Source: DATJGR01 sp963812255 (GTDB taxonomy: Bacteria > Pseudomonadota > Gammaproteobacteria > Pseudomonadales > Azotimanducaceae). From it: 64,000 bases of DNA. Below, piece after piece: positions 8,000 to 16,893 of this stretch (positions are counted from its first letter, which is position 1; the number at the start of each line of letters is the position of its first letter). The notes under the pieces are model-generated. The model made no database searches, was not told where the DNA came from, and saw nothing but the letters and a program-made list of their open reading frames with translations. The stretch is taken from the NCBI GenBank assembly GCA_963812255.1, contig CAWEUM010000005.1:2232001-2296000 (forward strand), given 5' to 3'. Position numbers and translations under genes: made by a program.

Positions 8000-10099
8000 T
8001 CAATCGTCGGCGGCGAAGTCGTAGTTCATCTCTGTGGACGGTTCTTGCAGGTAGTGGCCCTGAATGTAATTCGCACCCGCCTGCCAGAGTGCCGAAAGCA
8101 CGGTCGCGCTCTCGACCATCGGAATCACGGTCAACTTCCCATGCTGCTGCAATTCACGAATCATGCTCGTCAGATCGTCCCTTTTGGTCGTGCTGCCATC
8201 GAGCTTTTGTACGTGGTTACCGTCGAGCTTCACGAAGTCGACCGGCAAATGGCGCAATGTCTCGAACGCATTTTCGGTTACGCCGAAGTGGCATAACGAG
8301 GTACGGCAATGCATGGTCTTCAGGCCCTGGACGAACTCGCGCGCCTGGCGGACGTGACTGGCCGCATCCGGTTCGGCAATCTGGAATATCACCGCATCAC
8401 TCGGCAGCCGCGCTGCCTTGATCGCGACGGCGAGCCACTGAATGAACTCGACGTCGATCATACTGTTGCGCGTCAGGTTGATGGTCAGACGCGTGTTGTG
8501 ACCATTGGATCGATGTGCGGAAAGCAGCTTGATCGACTGCAGAATGACCCACCGATCGATTTTCGCCGCGACGCCGTTGTCGATGGCAAGCTCGAGAAAC
8601 TCATCGGGCGGAAGACGGCGGCCCTTGTCGTCGAGCAGGCGCAGGAACACTTCGTAGTGTTCATCGGAATCGCCGCGCAGACTGATGATCGGCTGAAACA
8701 GCAACACGAACGTCTGGTTCTCGATGGCATCGTTGACCAGTTTCAATATGCGCTTCTGCTCACCCGACAAGCCGTTGGTATCACCCTCGGCTTCCAGCGC
8801 CGTGACGCTCGGCCATTGAATGTAGTTGGTCTTGCTCGCGGCCCGCGCGCCAACGAGCGTTCGAAAAGCGAGGTTCATTGCATCTGCAACGCTGCCGGAA
8901 TCGGCTACTGCTGCCGCGCCGACCGTGATCGTGCGGCGAACCGTTTTGCCGTCGATCTCGAACAATGCACCTTCGATCGTCTCGCGTAGCCGTTCGGCCA
9001 GAACATCACCGCCGGCTTCGCTGCCGATTGCGGCGATAGCAAAGCGGTGGTTGGCGATTCGGGCGAGCTTGGCGCCGCCGAGTTCTGCCGTCAGCGATTC
9101 CATCAGTTGAGCGACCAGGGACTCGGTACGTTGCAACCCAAGTTCCACCTGCATGCCGTCGAAGTCGTCGATTTCGACGACCAGCATTGCACCAGGTCGC
9201 GTCGGGTCACGTTCGATCTCGGCAATGAACAAGTCCCCCGATTGGAACGGATCCGCGCTGTCGTGGCCGTTTCTGGCGGCGTGCGGTGGAGCCGATGACT
9301 CATCGATTTCCTCGTCCGTTGGCAGACGGTCCTGCAGAACCGGCACCGGTTCGCAGCGCACCAACACCTGAGTGCAGTGTTCGCCCTCGTACTCGGCGCC
9401 GGTCAAAGTCATCTGACCCACAATCGGCTCTTTCGAGGTGGAGCGGCCTTCGAACGCGAACGACAGATCCTCGGCCGAGTCGTCGCGAAACGTTTTGATC
9501 TTTGCCTTGAATTCGTCTGCGAACGCCGGGTCCATCAGATCCAGCAGTGGGACACCGAGCAGCTCATCCCCATCATGGAATCCGAACAATTTGAAGTAAT
9601 CGTCATTTGCGTAGATGTGCATGCCTTCATGCACGTATGCGATTGCTGCGGTCGAATTTGCCAACAACAGTTCGCAGCGGCGTTCGGCTTCGGCGAGCGC
9701 GCGACGGGTCTGTGAGAAGCGGTGCCGCTGGCAGACGTTTTCGAGTTCGCGCCGGACCACGTACAGCAGGCGTTCGTTGTCGTCGTCGAAAACGACGTCG
9801 GTGGCGCCAATTGCGAGGCCACGCGTCAGGTTCTTCGGTTCCGAGGATTCGTCGAGCACGATGATCGGCAGATCCGGCTTGCGCTTGCGCAACTCGGGTA
9901 ATACGCGTTCGAGGTGGTCGAAGCCGGACCGGCAGACGAGCAGGTCTATGGCTTGTTCGGAAACGGAGTCGTCGGAGATGTCACCACAGAATTCCGAGCG
10001 CGTTGCAATGCCGGCATTGCGCAGCACGGAGTCAAGCTCATGGGCGCGATTCTCGGATCGATCGGCAATGAGTAGACGGACCGGAGACGGCGTGGCCAT
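8000..10099 (-). CDS. fimX: FimX-type c-di-GMP receptor (degenerate REC-PAS-GGDEF-EAL)
   Basis: Type IV pilus/twitching regulator FimX, 699 residues (about 690 in Pseudomonas aeruginosa). Domains in order: a receiver-like domain (1-125) lacking the phosphoacceptor Asp (IDLLVCRSGFDHL); a PAS domain (about 140-260, AIAYVHEGMHIYANDDYFKLFG); a GGDEF domain (about 290-440) whose signature is lost (LARIANHRFAI); and an EAL domain from about 450. The EAL triplet is EVF (483-485), and the metal-binding DDFG block is replaced by SLCHFGVTE, so the protein should bind rather than hydrolyse c-di-GMP, as known for FimX. It lies 34 bp downstream of the PilZ-protein gene on the same strand, a probable operon. 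PilB and other pilus genes are not in the window. Confidence 0.9.
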   Translation of the reverse strand: MATPSPVRLLIADRSENRAHELDSVLRNAGIATRSEFCGDISDDSVSEQAIDLLVCRSGFDHLERVLPELRKRKPDLPIIVLDESSEPKNLTRGLAIGATDVVFDDDNERLLYVVRRELENVCQRHRFSQTRRALAEAERRCELLLANSTAAIAYVHEGMHIYANDDYFKLFGFHDGDELLGVPLLDLMDPAFADEFKAKIKTFRDDSAEDLSFAFEGRSTSKEPIVGQMTLTGAEYEGEHCTQVLVRCEPVPVLQDRLPTDEEIDESSAPPHAARNGHDSADPFQSGDLFIAEIERDPTRPGAMLVVEIDDFDGMQVELGLQRTESLVAQLMESLTAELGGAKLARIANHRFAIAAIGSEAGGDVLAERLRETIEGALFEIDGKTVRRTITVGAAAVADSGSVADAMNLAFRTLVGARAASKTNYIQWPSVTALEAEGDTNGLSGEQKRILKLVNDAIENQTFVLLFQPIISLRGDSDEHYEVFLRLLDDKGRRLPPDEFLELAIDNGVAAKIDRWVILQSIKLLSAHRSNGHNTRLTINLTRNSMIDVEFIQWLAVAIKAARLPSDAVIFQIAEPDAASHVRQAREFVQGLKTMHCRTSLCHFGVTENAFETLRHLPVDFVKLDGNHVQKLDGSTTKRDDLTSMIRELQQHGKLTVIPMVESATVLSALWQAGANYIQGHYLQEPSTEMNYDFAADD

Positions 10100-10133
10100 A
10101 CCTCGTCACAATCCCTATTGTTGGACAGTTTCC

Positions 10134-11969
10134 CTACTTCTTCCCTTCGACGGACCCGCTCGGCAACCCGCCCGGAGATCCCTTGGGGGACTGCTTGGCA
10201 CGGTCGGCACCGATCATTTCCCACAGCGAGTCCATGTTCAGGTTGATCTGCGTGTTTTCCAAGTAACCATCCAGCATTCGGAATGTGAACTGGATAAAAC
10301 TTTCGGTCATCTGCGCGCGACGCATCAGCTGCCCGGTCGCCTGGACTCCGTGGCGGCGCAACAGCACCTTCTGCGATTCGTGATAAGGCAGCCGCGGCGC
10401 AATCAGCATCGCTGGCTGGCCGATTGCGTCGAGCGCTGGTAGCAGGACTGCCCGGTGGTAGTCGCTATTGCTGCCTTTCTTTTGCAGCATTCTGAGCGCA
10501 ATCGGAATCCCGCGAGGTGCGAGCAGCTCGATACCCATCAGTGATGCTTCGTCGCTGTTCCGGATCCAGCGCGATACGGCGATGCACCAACGAGCATCGT
10601 CGCGCTCCCGAATCGCCAGCAGCTCGCCGGCTTGAAGTTGATTCGGCAACCTCGGCCAGCGAACGCAGTATCCGGACGGACTCGTGTCGATGATCTCGGT
10701 GTCGTAGCACGGGTAGCTGGTCTCGGTTGAGTCACGCCGTTGCGGTCGGCGTGCGTTCAATAGAATCCTGCTCGGATCATCGATATTCGGATTCACCGGG
10801 ATGCGGGATCCACGCAGGTCGAATGCGTCGTCCCAGACATCGCTCTTCGGACTAGGACCGGTGCCAGGGCGCTGGTTGTCGTAAATGAACGGGTTAAGTT
10901 CGCGTCGCAGCAATGCCTCGGTGGTGCCGAGTTGGTCGGCGAATTCGACGCCGCCAGAAATGTAGTAGTGCAGTGTTCGTAATCCGACGCAGATCTTCAT
11001 CGGCCCGGACGAACGCGAACGCCGAAAGGAGCGCTGCTTCATCGCACCCCAGGCGTGCGCGAGATGGCGCATGAGTTCCGGTCCCACAAAATCTGGCACA
11101 GGAACATCACACTCCATGTCGGCCAGGTAGGCTTCGAGTTCGTACACGAGCACATCGGTACGGATACCGCGTGACGCGCCCCCAGTGTGACTTCCGAACT
11201 CGCGATAACCCGGTGGCGAATCGGCGTCGAGATCGACGACGAACATCGTGTCGTCAGCGGGTGCGCCAATGGTGATCCACGGTGTCCACTGATCGAGCGC
11301 GTTGTACACCGCAGAGAGGTCTTTGCGCCGGAGTTGATTGGGCTTCGCCACTGCCAAAAGCGCGATCCTCAGATAGGCGTCGGCGATCGTCAGTACGCCA
11401 GCGGGCTGGTTCTGTTCGTCTGCATAGGAATTCGTCGCGACGCCGGTTTTCTCTGCGAGCTGGTACAGCCGATTGAGTTCGTACCAGGCGCGAGGCGGCG
11501 CGTCGGTGTAGAACCCGTACGTTCGCAACAATGCACCGGATAGTTCCGACATCACCCGATGTATCGCGTGCGCCAATAGGTCTTTTGTCGAATCCGTTGG
11601 GTCTGTTGAGGCGAACGCGTCGCGTACGACTGCTTTGTAGCCGAGCACCAGCTCCCGCTGCAGCGACTGAGCGAGTTGTGCATGGTCTTCGCCAGCCGTC
11701 GATGCGCCGGCAGCGGTTCGATCGAGCCGCGCGCAGATGTAATGTGCGGGCGGGCGAATCGTCTCGAGGCAATTGAAACGGACGTCCGGCGCGGCGCTAA
11801 CGCGCGCGAGTTCGGTAGCACCCTTCAGCAATTGCTGTGCCGCCTCCGACGTGTGTGCCATCGGCAGCCGCGCAACCCAGTCGGCCAGCGCCGCAGGGTT
11901 GGTTTCACACATGCTCAGACCAGCAAAAGTGCTGTCGGGGACAATCAGGCTTAGCGAGTGATCGCTCAT
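10134..11969 (-). CDS. large PilZ-domain protein encoded beside fimX
   Basis: 611-residue cytoplasmic protein with a C-terminal PilZ-like c-di-GMP binding domain. The two binding motifs are visible: Arg408-xxx-Arg412 in RRPQRRDS and Asp428-x-Ser430-xx-Gly433 in IIDTSPSGYCVRW. The N-terminal 400 residues are largely helical, without membrane segments or a family I can name. The gene directly precedes fimX (34 bp) and probably shares its transcript. I recall that a PilZ-type pilus effector (FimW) is encoded next to fimX in Pseudomonas aeruginosa; this may be its counterpart, but I could not check that. A function in c-di-GMP control of type IV pili is therefore an inference from domain and context. 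The C-terminus ends in a Lys/Gly/Ser-rich tail. Confidence 0.75.
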   Translation of the reverse strand: MSDHSLSLIVPDSTFAGLSMCETNPAALADWVARLPMAHTSEAAQQLLKGATELARVSAAPDVRFNCLETIRPPAHYICARLDRTAAGASTAGEDHAQLAQSLQRELVLGYKAVVRDAFASTDPTDSTKDLLAHAIHRVMSELSGALLRTYGFYTDAPPRAWYELNRLYQLAEKTGVATNSYADEQNQPAGVLTIADAYLRIALLAVAKPNQLRRKDLSAVYNALDQWTPWITIGAPADDTMFVVDLDADSPPGYREFGSHTGGASRGIRTDVLVYELEAYLADMECDVPVPDFVGPELMRHLAHAWGAMKQRSFRRSRSSGPMKICVGLRTLHYYISGGVEFADQLGTTEALLRRELNPFIYDNQRPGTGPSPKSDVWDDAFDLRGSRIPVNPNIDDPSRILLNARRPQRRDSTETSYPCYDTEIIDTSPSGYCVRWPRLPNQLQAGELLAIRERDDARWCIAVSRWIRNSDEASLMGIELLAPRGIPIALRMLQKKGSNSDYHRAVLLPALDAIGQPAMLIAPRLPYHESQKVLLRRHGVQATGQLMRRAQMTESFIQFTFRMLDGYLENTQINLNMDSLWEMIGADRAKQSPKGSPGGLPSGSVEGKK

Positions 11970-12056
11970 GACAGTGCAGGAGGCGCCAGTAAACGCAGTA
12001 TAGGGGATGAGGTGTGGGTTTTTCGGACCACGTTCACGCGTGCGGCCGCGTCGAGG

Positions 12057-13052
12057 TCATGTAAGGTTCACGATTTGTTTGGCATCCATGCCGGCCACCT
12101 CACGAACGAGTTGCGGCACAAGATAACCCGGCAACCGCGCGCGAAGCGCCGTGATCAACGACGCTCCAATCCGCTGCGGCACGTCGAAATGGTGGGTGCC
12201 GAGCACCGGATCGGCGAGATGCAGGTAGTACGGCAGCACATGGTTGTCGAACAGACGCTGAGACAGCTCGTCGAGCGCCTCGACGTTATCGTTGACCCCT
12301 GCCAGCAGCACGCTCTGATTGAGCATCGTGATACCCGAGCGATGCAGCGCTGCCAGTGCCTCGACGAACGACCCGGCGATCTCGTTCGGATGGTTCACGT
12401 GCAGTACGATCGACGTCACAGTACGGGTTCCACGCAGCACCTGGATCAGTTCGGTGGTGACGCGCTCGGGAATCACCACCGGCAAGCGTGTGTGAATGCG
12501 GATCCGACGCAGGTGTGCAATGCCGTCGAGGCGTCCCATCAGCTGCTCGAGTGGCGCGTCCTTCAACATCAGTGGATCACCGCCGGACAGAATGACTTCA
12601 CTGATGCTGGTATCAGCTTCGATAGCGTCGAGCGATCCGAACGGCAGCGCTTGCTGGTGATCGGCGTACGGAAATGCGCGCCGGAAGCAATATCGGCAAT
12701 GTACAGCGCATGCGGGTGCCGCAATCAGTAGTACGCGTCCTCGATATTTTTGGATGACCCCCGGCAAGCGTATCGCGGCGCCTTCGCGAAGCGGGTCATC
12801 GCTGTATCCCGGCACCACGTCGCGCTCAGCGGTCAACGGCAACACTTGCCGCAACAGTGGATCGTTGGCGTCGTGTGGACGCATGCGCTCGACGAACGAA
12901 ATCGGCGCGCGCAGTGGAAAATCTGGTGCGTAGTCCACCGCGCTGCCTTCGAGACCGAGGCGCTCGAGCAACGCTCGTGGATCGGTGATCGCTTCGCTGA
13001 GTGCGCGTCTCCAGACATCGGACTGCCAAGGCGTCAACTTCGGCTGTATCAT
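12057..13052 (-). CDS. epmB: EF-P beta-lysylation radical SAM aminomutase EpmB
   Basis: Lysine 2,3-aminomutase-like radical SAM enzyme that makes (R)-beta-lysine for attachment to elongation factor P by EpmA. The radical SAM cysteines are Cys115, Cys119 and Cys122 in CAVHCRYCFRR, numbered from the ATG at 13052 (331 residues); a GTG at 13070 would add six residues. The SAM-binding ILSGGDPLML and the PLP-site region with LPYYLHLADPVLGTHHF are conserved. The protein is shorter than clostridial lysine 2,3-aminomutase, as expected for EpmB. It is divergent from efp, with only about 35 bp between the two starts, so each promoter must reach into the other gene. Confidence 0.93.
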   Translation of the reverse strand: MIQPKLTPWQSDVWRRALSEAITDPRALLERLGLEGSAVDYAPDFPLRAPISFVERMRPHDANDPLLRQVLPLTAERDVVPGYSDDPLREGAAIRLPGVIQKYRGRVLLIAAPACAVHCRYCFRRAFPYADHQQALPFGSLDAIEADTSISEVILSGGDPLMLKDAPLEQLMGRLDGIAHLRRIRIHTRLPVVIPERVTTELIQVLRGTRTVTSIVLHVNHPNEIAGSFVEALAALHRSGITMLNQSVLLAGVNDNVEALDELSQRLFDNHVLPYYLHLADPVLGTHHFDVPQRIGASLITALRARLPGYLVPQLVREVAGMDAKQIVNLT

Positions 13053-13087
13053 GGCGCCGCTTTTTTGCACAGGTGCTACGCACGAGA

Positions 13088-13654
13088 ATGGCCTTTTATT
13101 CTACCAGTGAGTTCAAACCCGGCATGAAGGTTCTGCTCGACGGAGCGCCGTGCTCGATTGTCGAAAACGAGTTCGTCAAACCGGGCAAAGGCCAGGCGTT
13201 CAATCGCGTGCGATTGCGGAACCTGAAGAACGGTCGGATGTGGGAGCGTACGTTCAAATCCGGCGAGAGTCTGGAAGGCGCCGACATCATGGATGTCGAC
13301 ATGGAGTACCTCTACACCGACGGGGAGTTCTGGCACTTCATGAAGACGGACGGCAGTTTCGAGCAACTTGCCGCCGGCGAAGACGTGCTCGGTGATTCGA
13401 AGGATTGGCTGAAGGAACAGGATAGCTACATCGTCACGTTGTGGAACGACGTGCCTATCGCGGTGACGCCGCCGAACTTCATCATACTGGAAGTGACGGA
13501 AACCGATCCTGGCATCAAGGGCGATACGGCGACCGGTGGCACGAAGCCAGCGAAGGTAACCACCGGTGCGACCGTAAAGGTGCCCCTCTTCATTTCCGTT
13601 GGCGACGTGTTGAAGATCGACACCCGGACCGGGATGTACGTCAGCCGGGCGTGA
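13088..13654 (+). CDS. efp: elongation factor P
   Basis: Translation factor that relieves ribosome stalling at polyproline stretches. I chose the ATG at 13088 (MAFYSTSEFKPGMKV) because it aligns with known EF-P N-termini and gives the standard 188 residues; the open frame to its left runs inside epmB and is not coding. The modification loop reads KPGKGQAF with Lys34, the residue beta-lysylated by EpmA/EpmB in E. coli. The C-terminal signature GTKPAKVTTGATVKVPLF is intact. Its stop overlaps the GTG start of epmA by 4 bp. Confidence 0.96.
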   Translation: MAFYSTSEFKPGMKVLLDGAPCSIVENEFVKPGKGQAFNRVRLRNLKNGRMWERTFKSGESLEGADIMDVDMEYLYTDGEFWHFMKTDGSFEQLAAGEDVLGDSKDWLKEQDSYIVTLWNDVPIAVTPPNFIILEVTETDPGIKGDTATGGTKPAKVTTGATVKVPLFISVGDVLKIDTRTGMYVSRA

Positions 13655-14634
13655 TCACGCCCTTCGAGACTTTCGTTGTGCGTGAAGATGGCTGGCGTCC
13701 AACCTGTTCGATCGATGCGCTCATCGAACGATCGAAAACGCTGAGGGCGATACGCGGATTCTTCGCCGACCTCGGGGTGCTCGAGATCGACACGCCGGTT
13801 CTATCGAGCACGACGGTCACCGAGCCCGAAATCGAATCGCTGTCGTTGTTGGACGGGGGGCACCGGCGCTATCTGCAGACGTCTCCCGAATATCACATGA
13901 AGCGGCTGATTGCGGCGGGTGCGCCGTCGATCGTGCGCATCGGTCCGGTGTTTCGCGCGAACGAATCAGGGCGACTTCACAACCCCGAGTTCACGATGAT
14001 CGAGTGGTATCGTCTCGGCTTCGATCTTGGGCGGCTGATGGCTGAGGTGGAGTCGCTGGTCGATCTTGTTCTCGGTGTGGCCGACTATGACCGGCTCACA
14101 TATGCCCAACTGCTGAACAAAGGGGCGAACATAAACGCCTTCTGCGCGTCGGACAGCGATCTTGCAGCCGCGTTGGATCAGATGGGTGTGGCGCTGTCGA
14201 GTGGGATACGCCTCGAGCGTCGCGCCATGCTCGATCTGTTGGTTGCGCACGCGATCGGCGCGACAGCCCCCCGGCGCATGTTCATTACGGATTATCCGGA
14301 TGACCAGGCAGCACTGGCGCGAGTCGAGATCGATGTTGAAGGTCGCCGGGTGGCGAAGCGTTTCGAGTTGGTCGTCAACGGCATCGAAATCGCCAACGGC
14401 TACGACGAATTGATCGACGCCGACGCGCTCGCGAATCGTATGGCCACGGACAACACGGTTCGAGCGCTCGCCGGTCGCGACCAACCGGCTGCGGATTTGC
14501 GTCTGCTGACTGCAATGCGCCACGGCCTGCCGAGTTGCGCGGGTGTCGCATTGGGTTTCGACAGGTTGATGATGCTGAAGCTCGGCGTCGATTCGATCGA
14601 CGCGGTGCTTCCGTTCGGCATTACCCGCGCCTAA
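13651..14634 (+). CDS. epmA: EF-P lysine-lysyltransferase EpmA (PoxA/GenX)
   Basis: Truncated class II lysyl-tRNA-synthetase paralogue that ligates (R)-beta-lysine to Lys34 of EF-P. It starts at GTG 13651, whose GTGA overlaps the efp stop, giving 327 residues (E. coli 325); longer in-frame extensions lie wholly within efp and are rejected. Class II motif 2 is seen in FRANESGRLHNPEFTMIEWY and motif 3 in GVALGFDRLMMLKLG; the anticodon-binding domain of true LysRS is absent. Coupling to efp puts substrate and modifying enzyme on one transcript. The last 14 bp overlap the end of psd on the other strand. Confidence 0.95.
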   Translation: MITPFETFVVREDGWRPTCSIDALIERSKTLRAIRGFFADLGVLEIDTPVLSSTTVTEPEIESLSLLDGGHRRYLQTSPEYHMKRLIAAGAPSIVRIGPVFRANESGRLHNPEFTMIEWYRLGFDLGRLMAEVESLVDLVLGVADYDRLTYAQLLNKGANINAFCASDSDLAAALDQMGVALSSGIRLERRAMLDLLVAHAIGATAPRRMFITDYPDDQAALARVEIDVEGRRVAKRFELVVNGIEIANGYDELIDADALANRMATDNTVRALAGRDQPAADLRLLTAMRHGLPSCAGVALGFDRLMMLKLGVDSIDAVLPFGITRA

Positions 14635-15451
14635 GCATGCCGAGCGCTTCGCCCATGCGAATTCGTTGCCCCGCGACGAGGCGCGGCGCCGACAGCATCG
14701 CGGCGCGCGGCAGGATCAGGATGACCGTGGAGCCGAGCAGAAATCGGCCGATTTCCTCGCCGCGTGAAAAGTGCCGATCGTGACTCGATACTGTTTGCTT
14801 CGCGTACGGCGACTGGGGTGCACCGAATACCGTCTCGATGCTCGCGACGATCAGCGCGCCGACCATCACGAGCGCCATCGTCCCGACGGCGGTGTCGAAC
14901 TGCATCACGAGACGTTCGTTGCGACAGAACAACTGCACAACGCCGGCTTCGGTGCTCGCGTTCACCGAGAATAGTTCGCCCGGCACGGCGACCGAACGAA
15001 CCAGCTTGGCGTTGCACGGAACGTGCACCCGGTGATAGTCGGCCGGCGCCAGGTAAATCGTCGCGAACCAGCCTCGATCGAATATGCGATCGGCTGATTG
15101 ATCTCGAAGCAACGATGGCAACGGATAACGGATGCCCTTCGCCTGCAGCAATTGCCCGTCGGCAATCGAACCGAGTTGACTGATGACACCGTCCGCGGGC
15201 GACGCAAGCGCAGTCGGATCTTCGGGTAGCGGCCGCGCGCCCGCCGCCAGTGAGCGTGTGAAGAAGTCGTTGAAAGTCCGGTATTCGTCGATCGCACCGC
15301 GTCGCGCATCCTGCAGACTCACGCCGTATGCCGCGCTGAATGCATGAATCAACGGTCGGCTCAACAGTGGCGAGTTGGCGATCCTGCCGAGCAGGCGCGA
15401 CAGGGTGTGCTGTGGCAGCACGCGCTGCAACGCGACAAAGGCGCTGCTCAA
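14621..15451 (-). CDS. psd: phosphatidylserine decarboxylase proenzyme
   Basis: Membrane-associated enzyme converting phosphatidylserine to phosphatidylethanolamine. The self-cleavage site LGST is at residues 239-242 (Gly240/Ser241 split that creates the pyruvoyl group on the small alpha chain). Conserved blocks: SPADGVISQLG, APADYHRVHVPC and GALIVASIETVFG. I place the start at TTG 15451 (276 residues) because the resulting SSAFVALQRVLPQHTLSRL aligns from the first residue with E. coli Psd, and because TTGA overlaps the stop of the upstream rhodanese gene by 4 bp. An ATG at 15499 would add 16 residues that lie within the rhodanese gene. Confidence 0.93.
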   Translation of the reverse strand: MSSAFVALQRVLPQHTLSRLLGRIANSPLLSRPLIHAFSAAYGVSLQDARRGAIDEYRTFNDFFTRSLAAGARPLPEDPTALASPADGVISQLGSIADGQLLQAKGIRYPLPSLLRDQSADRIFDRGWFATIYLAPADYHRVHVPCNAKLVRSVAVPGELFSVNASTEAGVVQLFCRNERLVMQFDTAVGTMALVMVGALIVASIETVFGAPQSPYAKQTVSSHDRHFSRGEEIGRFLLGSTVILILPRAAMLSAPRLVAGQRIRMGEALGMLRRG

Positions 15452-16254
15452 GGCCCGGTCTCGATCGGTGTGTCGTCGCGATTGCCCCAGTCGGCCCACG
15501 AACCATGGTAGCCGCGCATCTTCGGGTAACCGAGAATGCGTCCAACGAGGTACGCGAGGCCGGAGCGGTGGTGCGTCTGGCAGTGCGCGATGATGTCCTT
15601 GTCGCGGGTGATGCCGTGCGATTCGAGCAACGTCGCAACGTCATGACGGATTCGCAGCGCGCGCTCGCGATCCATCAGGTCGAGCCAATCGAGGTGCACC
15701 GCGCCGGGAATATGTCCGTTGCGGGCAGCGGTCGGGCGCCGCCCGCTGTACTCGTCGGCGCTGCGGCAATCCCACACCACCAGGTTCGGATCGCCAAGGC
15801 GGTTGATGATGTCCTGCGCGTCCGCAACGGGGCCGCGGTCGATCGACACGCGCACCTGCGTCGGCCGGGTTTGCACCGGTGTTCTTTGCAGTGGTAGGCC
15901 GGCGGACGCCCACGCATGGATGCCCCCGTTGAGATACGCCCAGTCGCGGTGGCCGATGACATCCAAGGTCCAGATGAATCGTCCGGCCCAACCGCCGCCC
16001 TCGTCGTCGTACGCGACGATCGTGGCATCCTCGCGGTAGCCAATACGCGAAAAAAGCACGTCGAGGCGGGCGCTGTCCGGTAGCTGGCCCGTAGCCGGTG
16101 GAATGCCGCAGACGAGTTCCGTCGGTTCGACATGAACGGCGCCCGGCAGATGCGCAGCCGCGTACGCTGTGGCGCTTGCGACGTGCACCAGTAGCATGTC
16201 GTCTGACGAGTCGAGCTTGGCGGCAAGCTCGGACGGTTCGAGAATGTGCGCCAA
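15448..16254 (-). CDS. two-domain rhodanese (thiosulfate/mercaptopyruvate sulfurtransferase)
   Basis: Sulfurtransferase with tandem rhodanese domains, 268 residues, cytoplasmic. The N-terminal domain lacks the catalytic cysteine (VAYDDEGGGWAGRF); the C-terminal domain has Cys225 in HCQTHHRSG, the six-residue active loop CQTHHR that favours thiosulfate-type chemistry as in RhdA of Azotobacter and Pseudomonas. It is immediately upstream of psd, overlapping by 4 bp, an arrangement I also recall from pseudomonads (rhdA-psd). Whether thiosulfate or 3-mercaptopyruvate is the true donor cannot be decided from sequence. Confidence 0.9.
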   Translation of the reverse strand: MAHILEPSELAAKLDSSDDMLLVHVASATAYAAAHLPGAVHVEPTELVCGIPPATGQLPDSARLDVLFSRIGYREDATIVAYDDEGGGWAGRFIWTLDVIGHRDWAYLNGGIHAWASAGLPLQRTPVQTRPTQVRVSIDRGPVADAQDIINRLGDPNLVVWDCRSADEYSGRRPTAARNGHIPGAVHLDWLDLMDRERALRIRHDVATLLESHGITRDKDIIAHCQTHHRSGLAYLVGRILGYPKMRGYHGSWADWGNRDDTPIETGP

Positions 16255-16353
16255 GGCGTATCCTTAACTCGAATTGGGCGCGGATGATACAACGACCCCG
16301 GTAATCGGCGGGGCACTGATCTATCCTGCGGCTTTGCCGTCTCGGATGTCGAT

Positions 16354-16893
16354 GTGATCAGCAACCTGGTCTGGATGGATCTCGAAATGACGGGCCTCGA
16401 TCCCGAGCGCGACGTGATTCTCGAGATGGCAACAATCATCACCGATGCCGATCTCAACGTCCTCGCCGAAGGACCTGCACTCGCGCTATCGCAACCCGAA
16501 GCCAAACTCGCGGCGATGGACGAATGGAACACCAAACACCACACCGCATCTGGCCTGGTGGATCGGGTGCGGACCGATAGTGTCACCGAGGCCGAAGCCG
16601 AGGCGATGACTTTGGCGTTCATCGAACGTCACGTGGCTAAAGGTCAAGCGCCGTTGTGCGGCAACACGATCTGGCAGGATCGTCGATTTCTGGCGCGCTA
16701 CATGCCGACCCTCGAAGGATATCTGCACTATCGGATGATCGACGTCAGCACCGTCAAAGAGCTGGCACGGCGTTGGTCGCCCGACATTCTGGGCGGCTTC
16801 ACGAAGCAGAGTCAGCATCTGGCGCTGGCGGATATCCGCGAGTCGATCGCGGAACTCGCGTACTACCGATCGCGCTTCTTCAAGGTCGAGTAA
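16354..16893 (+). CDS. orn: oligoribonuclease
   Basis: DEDDh 3'-5' exoribonuclease that degrades diribonucleotides, including pGpG from c-di-GMP turnover, which ties in with the FimX/PilZ genes nearby. Motifs: WMDLEMTGLDPE (Exo I), CGNTIWQDRRFLARYMP (Exo II) and HLALADIRESIAEL with the catalytic His and Asp (Exo III). The protein has 179 residues (E. coli 181). The start is GTG 16354; no in-frame ATG is nearby. The common CGNSIGQDRRF signature is here CGNTIWQDRRF, a small substitution (Gly to Trp) in a conserved loop. Its end overlaps queG by 14 bp, tail to tail. Confidence 0.95.
   Translation: MISNLVWMDLEMTGLDPERDVILEMATIITDADLNVLAEGPALALSQPEAKLAAMDEWNTKHHTASGLVDRVRTDSVTEAEAEAMTLAFIERHVAKGQAPLCGNTIWQDRRFLARYMPTLEGYLHYRMIDVSTVKELARRWSPDILGGFTKQSQHLALADIRESIAELAYYRSRFFKVE

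Noticed and set aside
7381..8421. 346-residue plus-strand ORF
   Set aside because: Shadow of ahpA-like and fimX genes.
13001..13087. extended N-terminus of EF-P
   Set aside because: Known EF-P starts at MAFYSTSEF; the extension lies in epmB.
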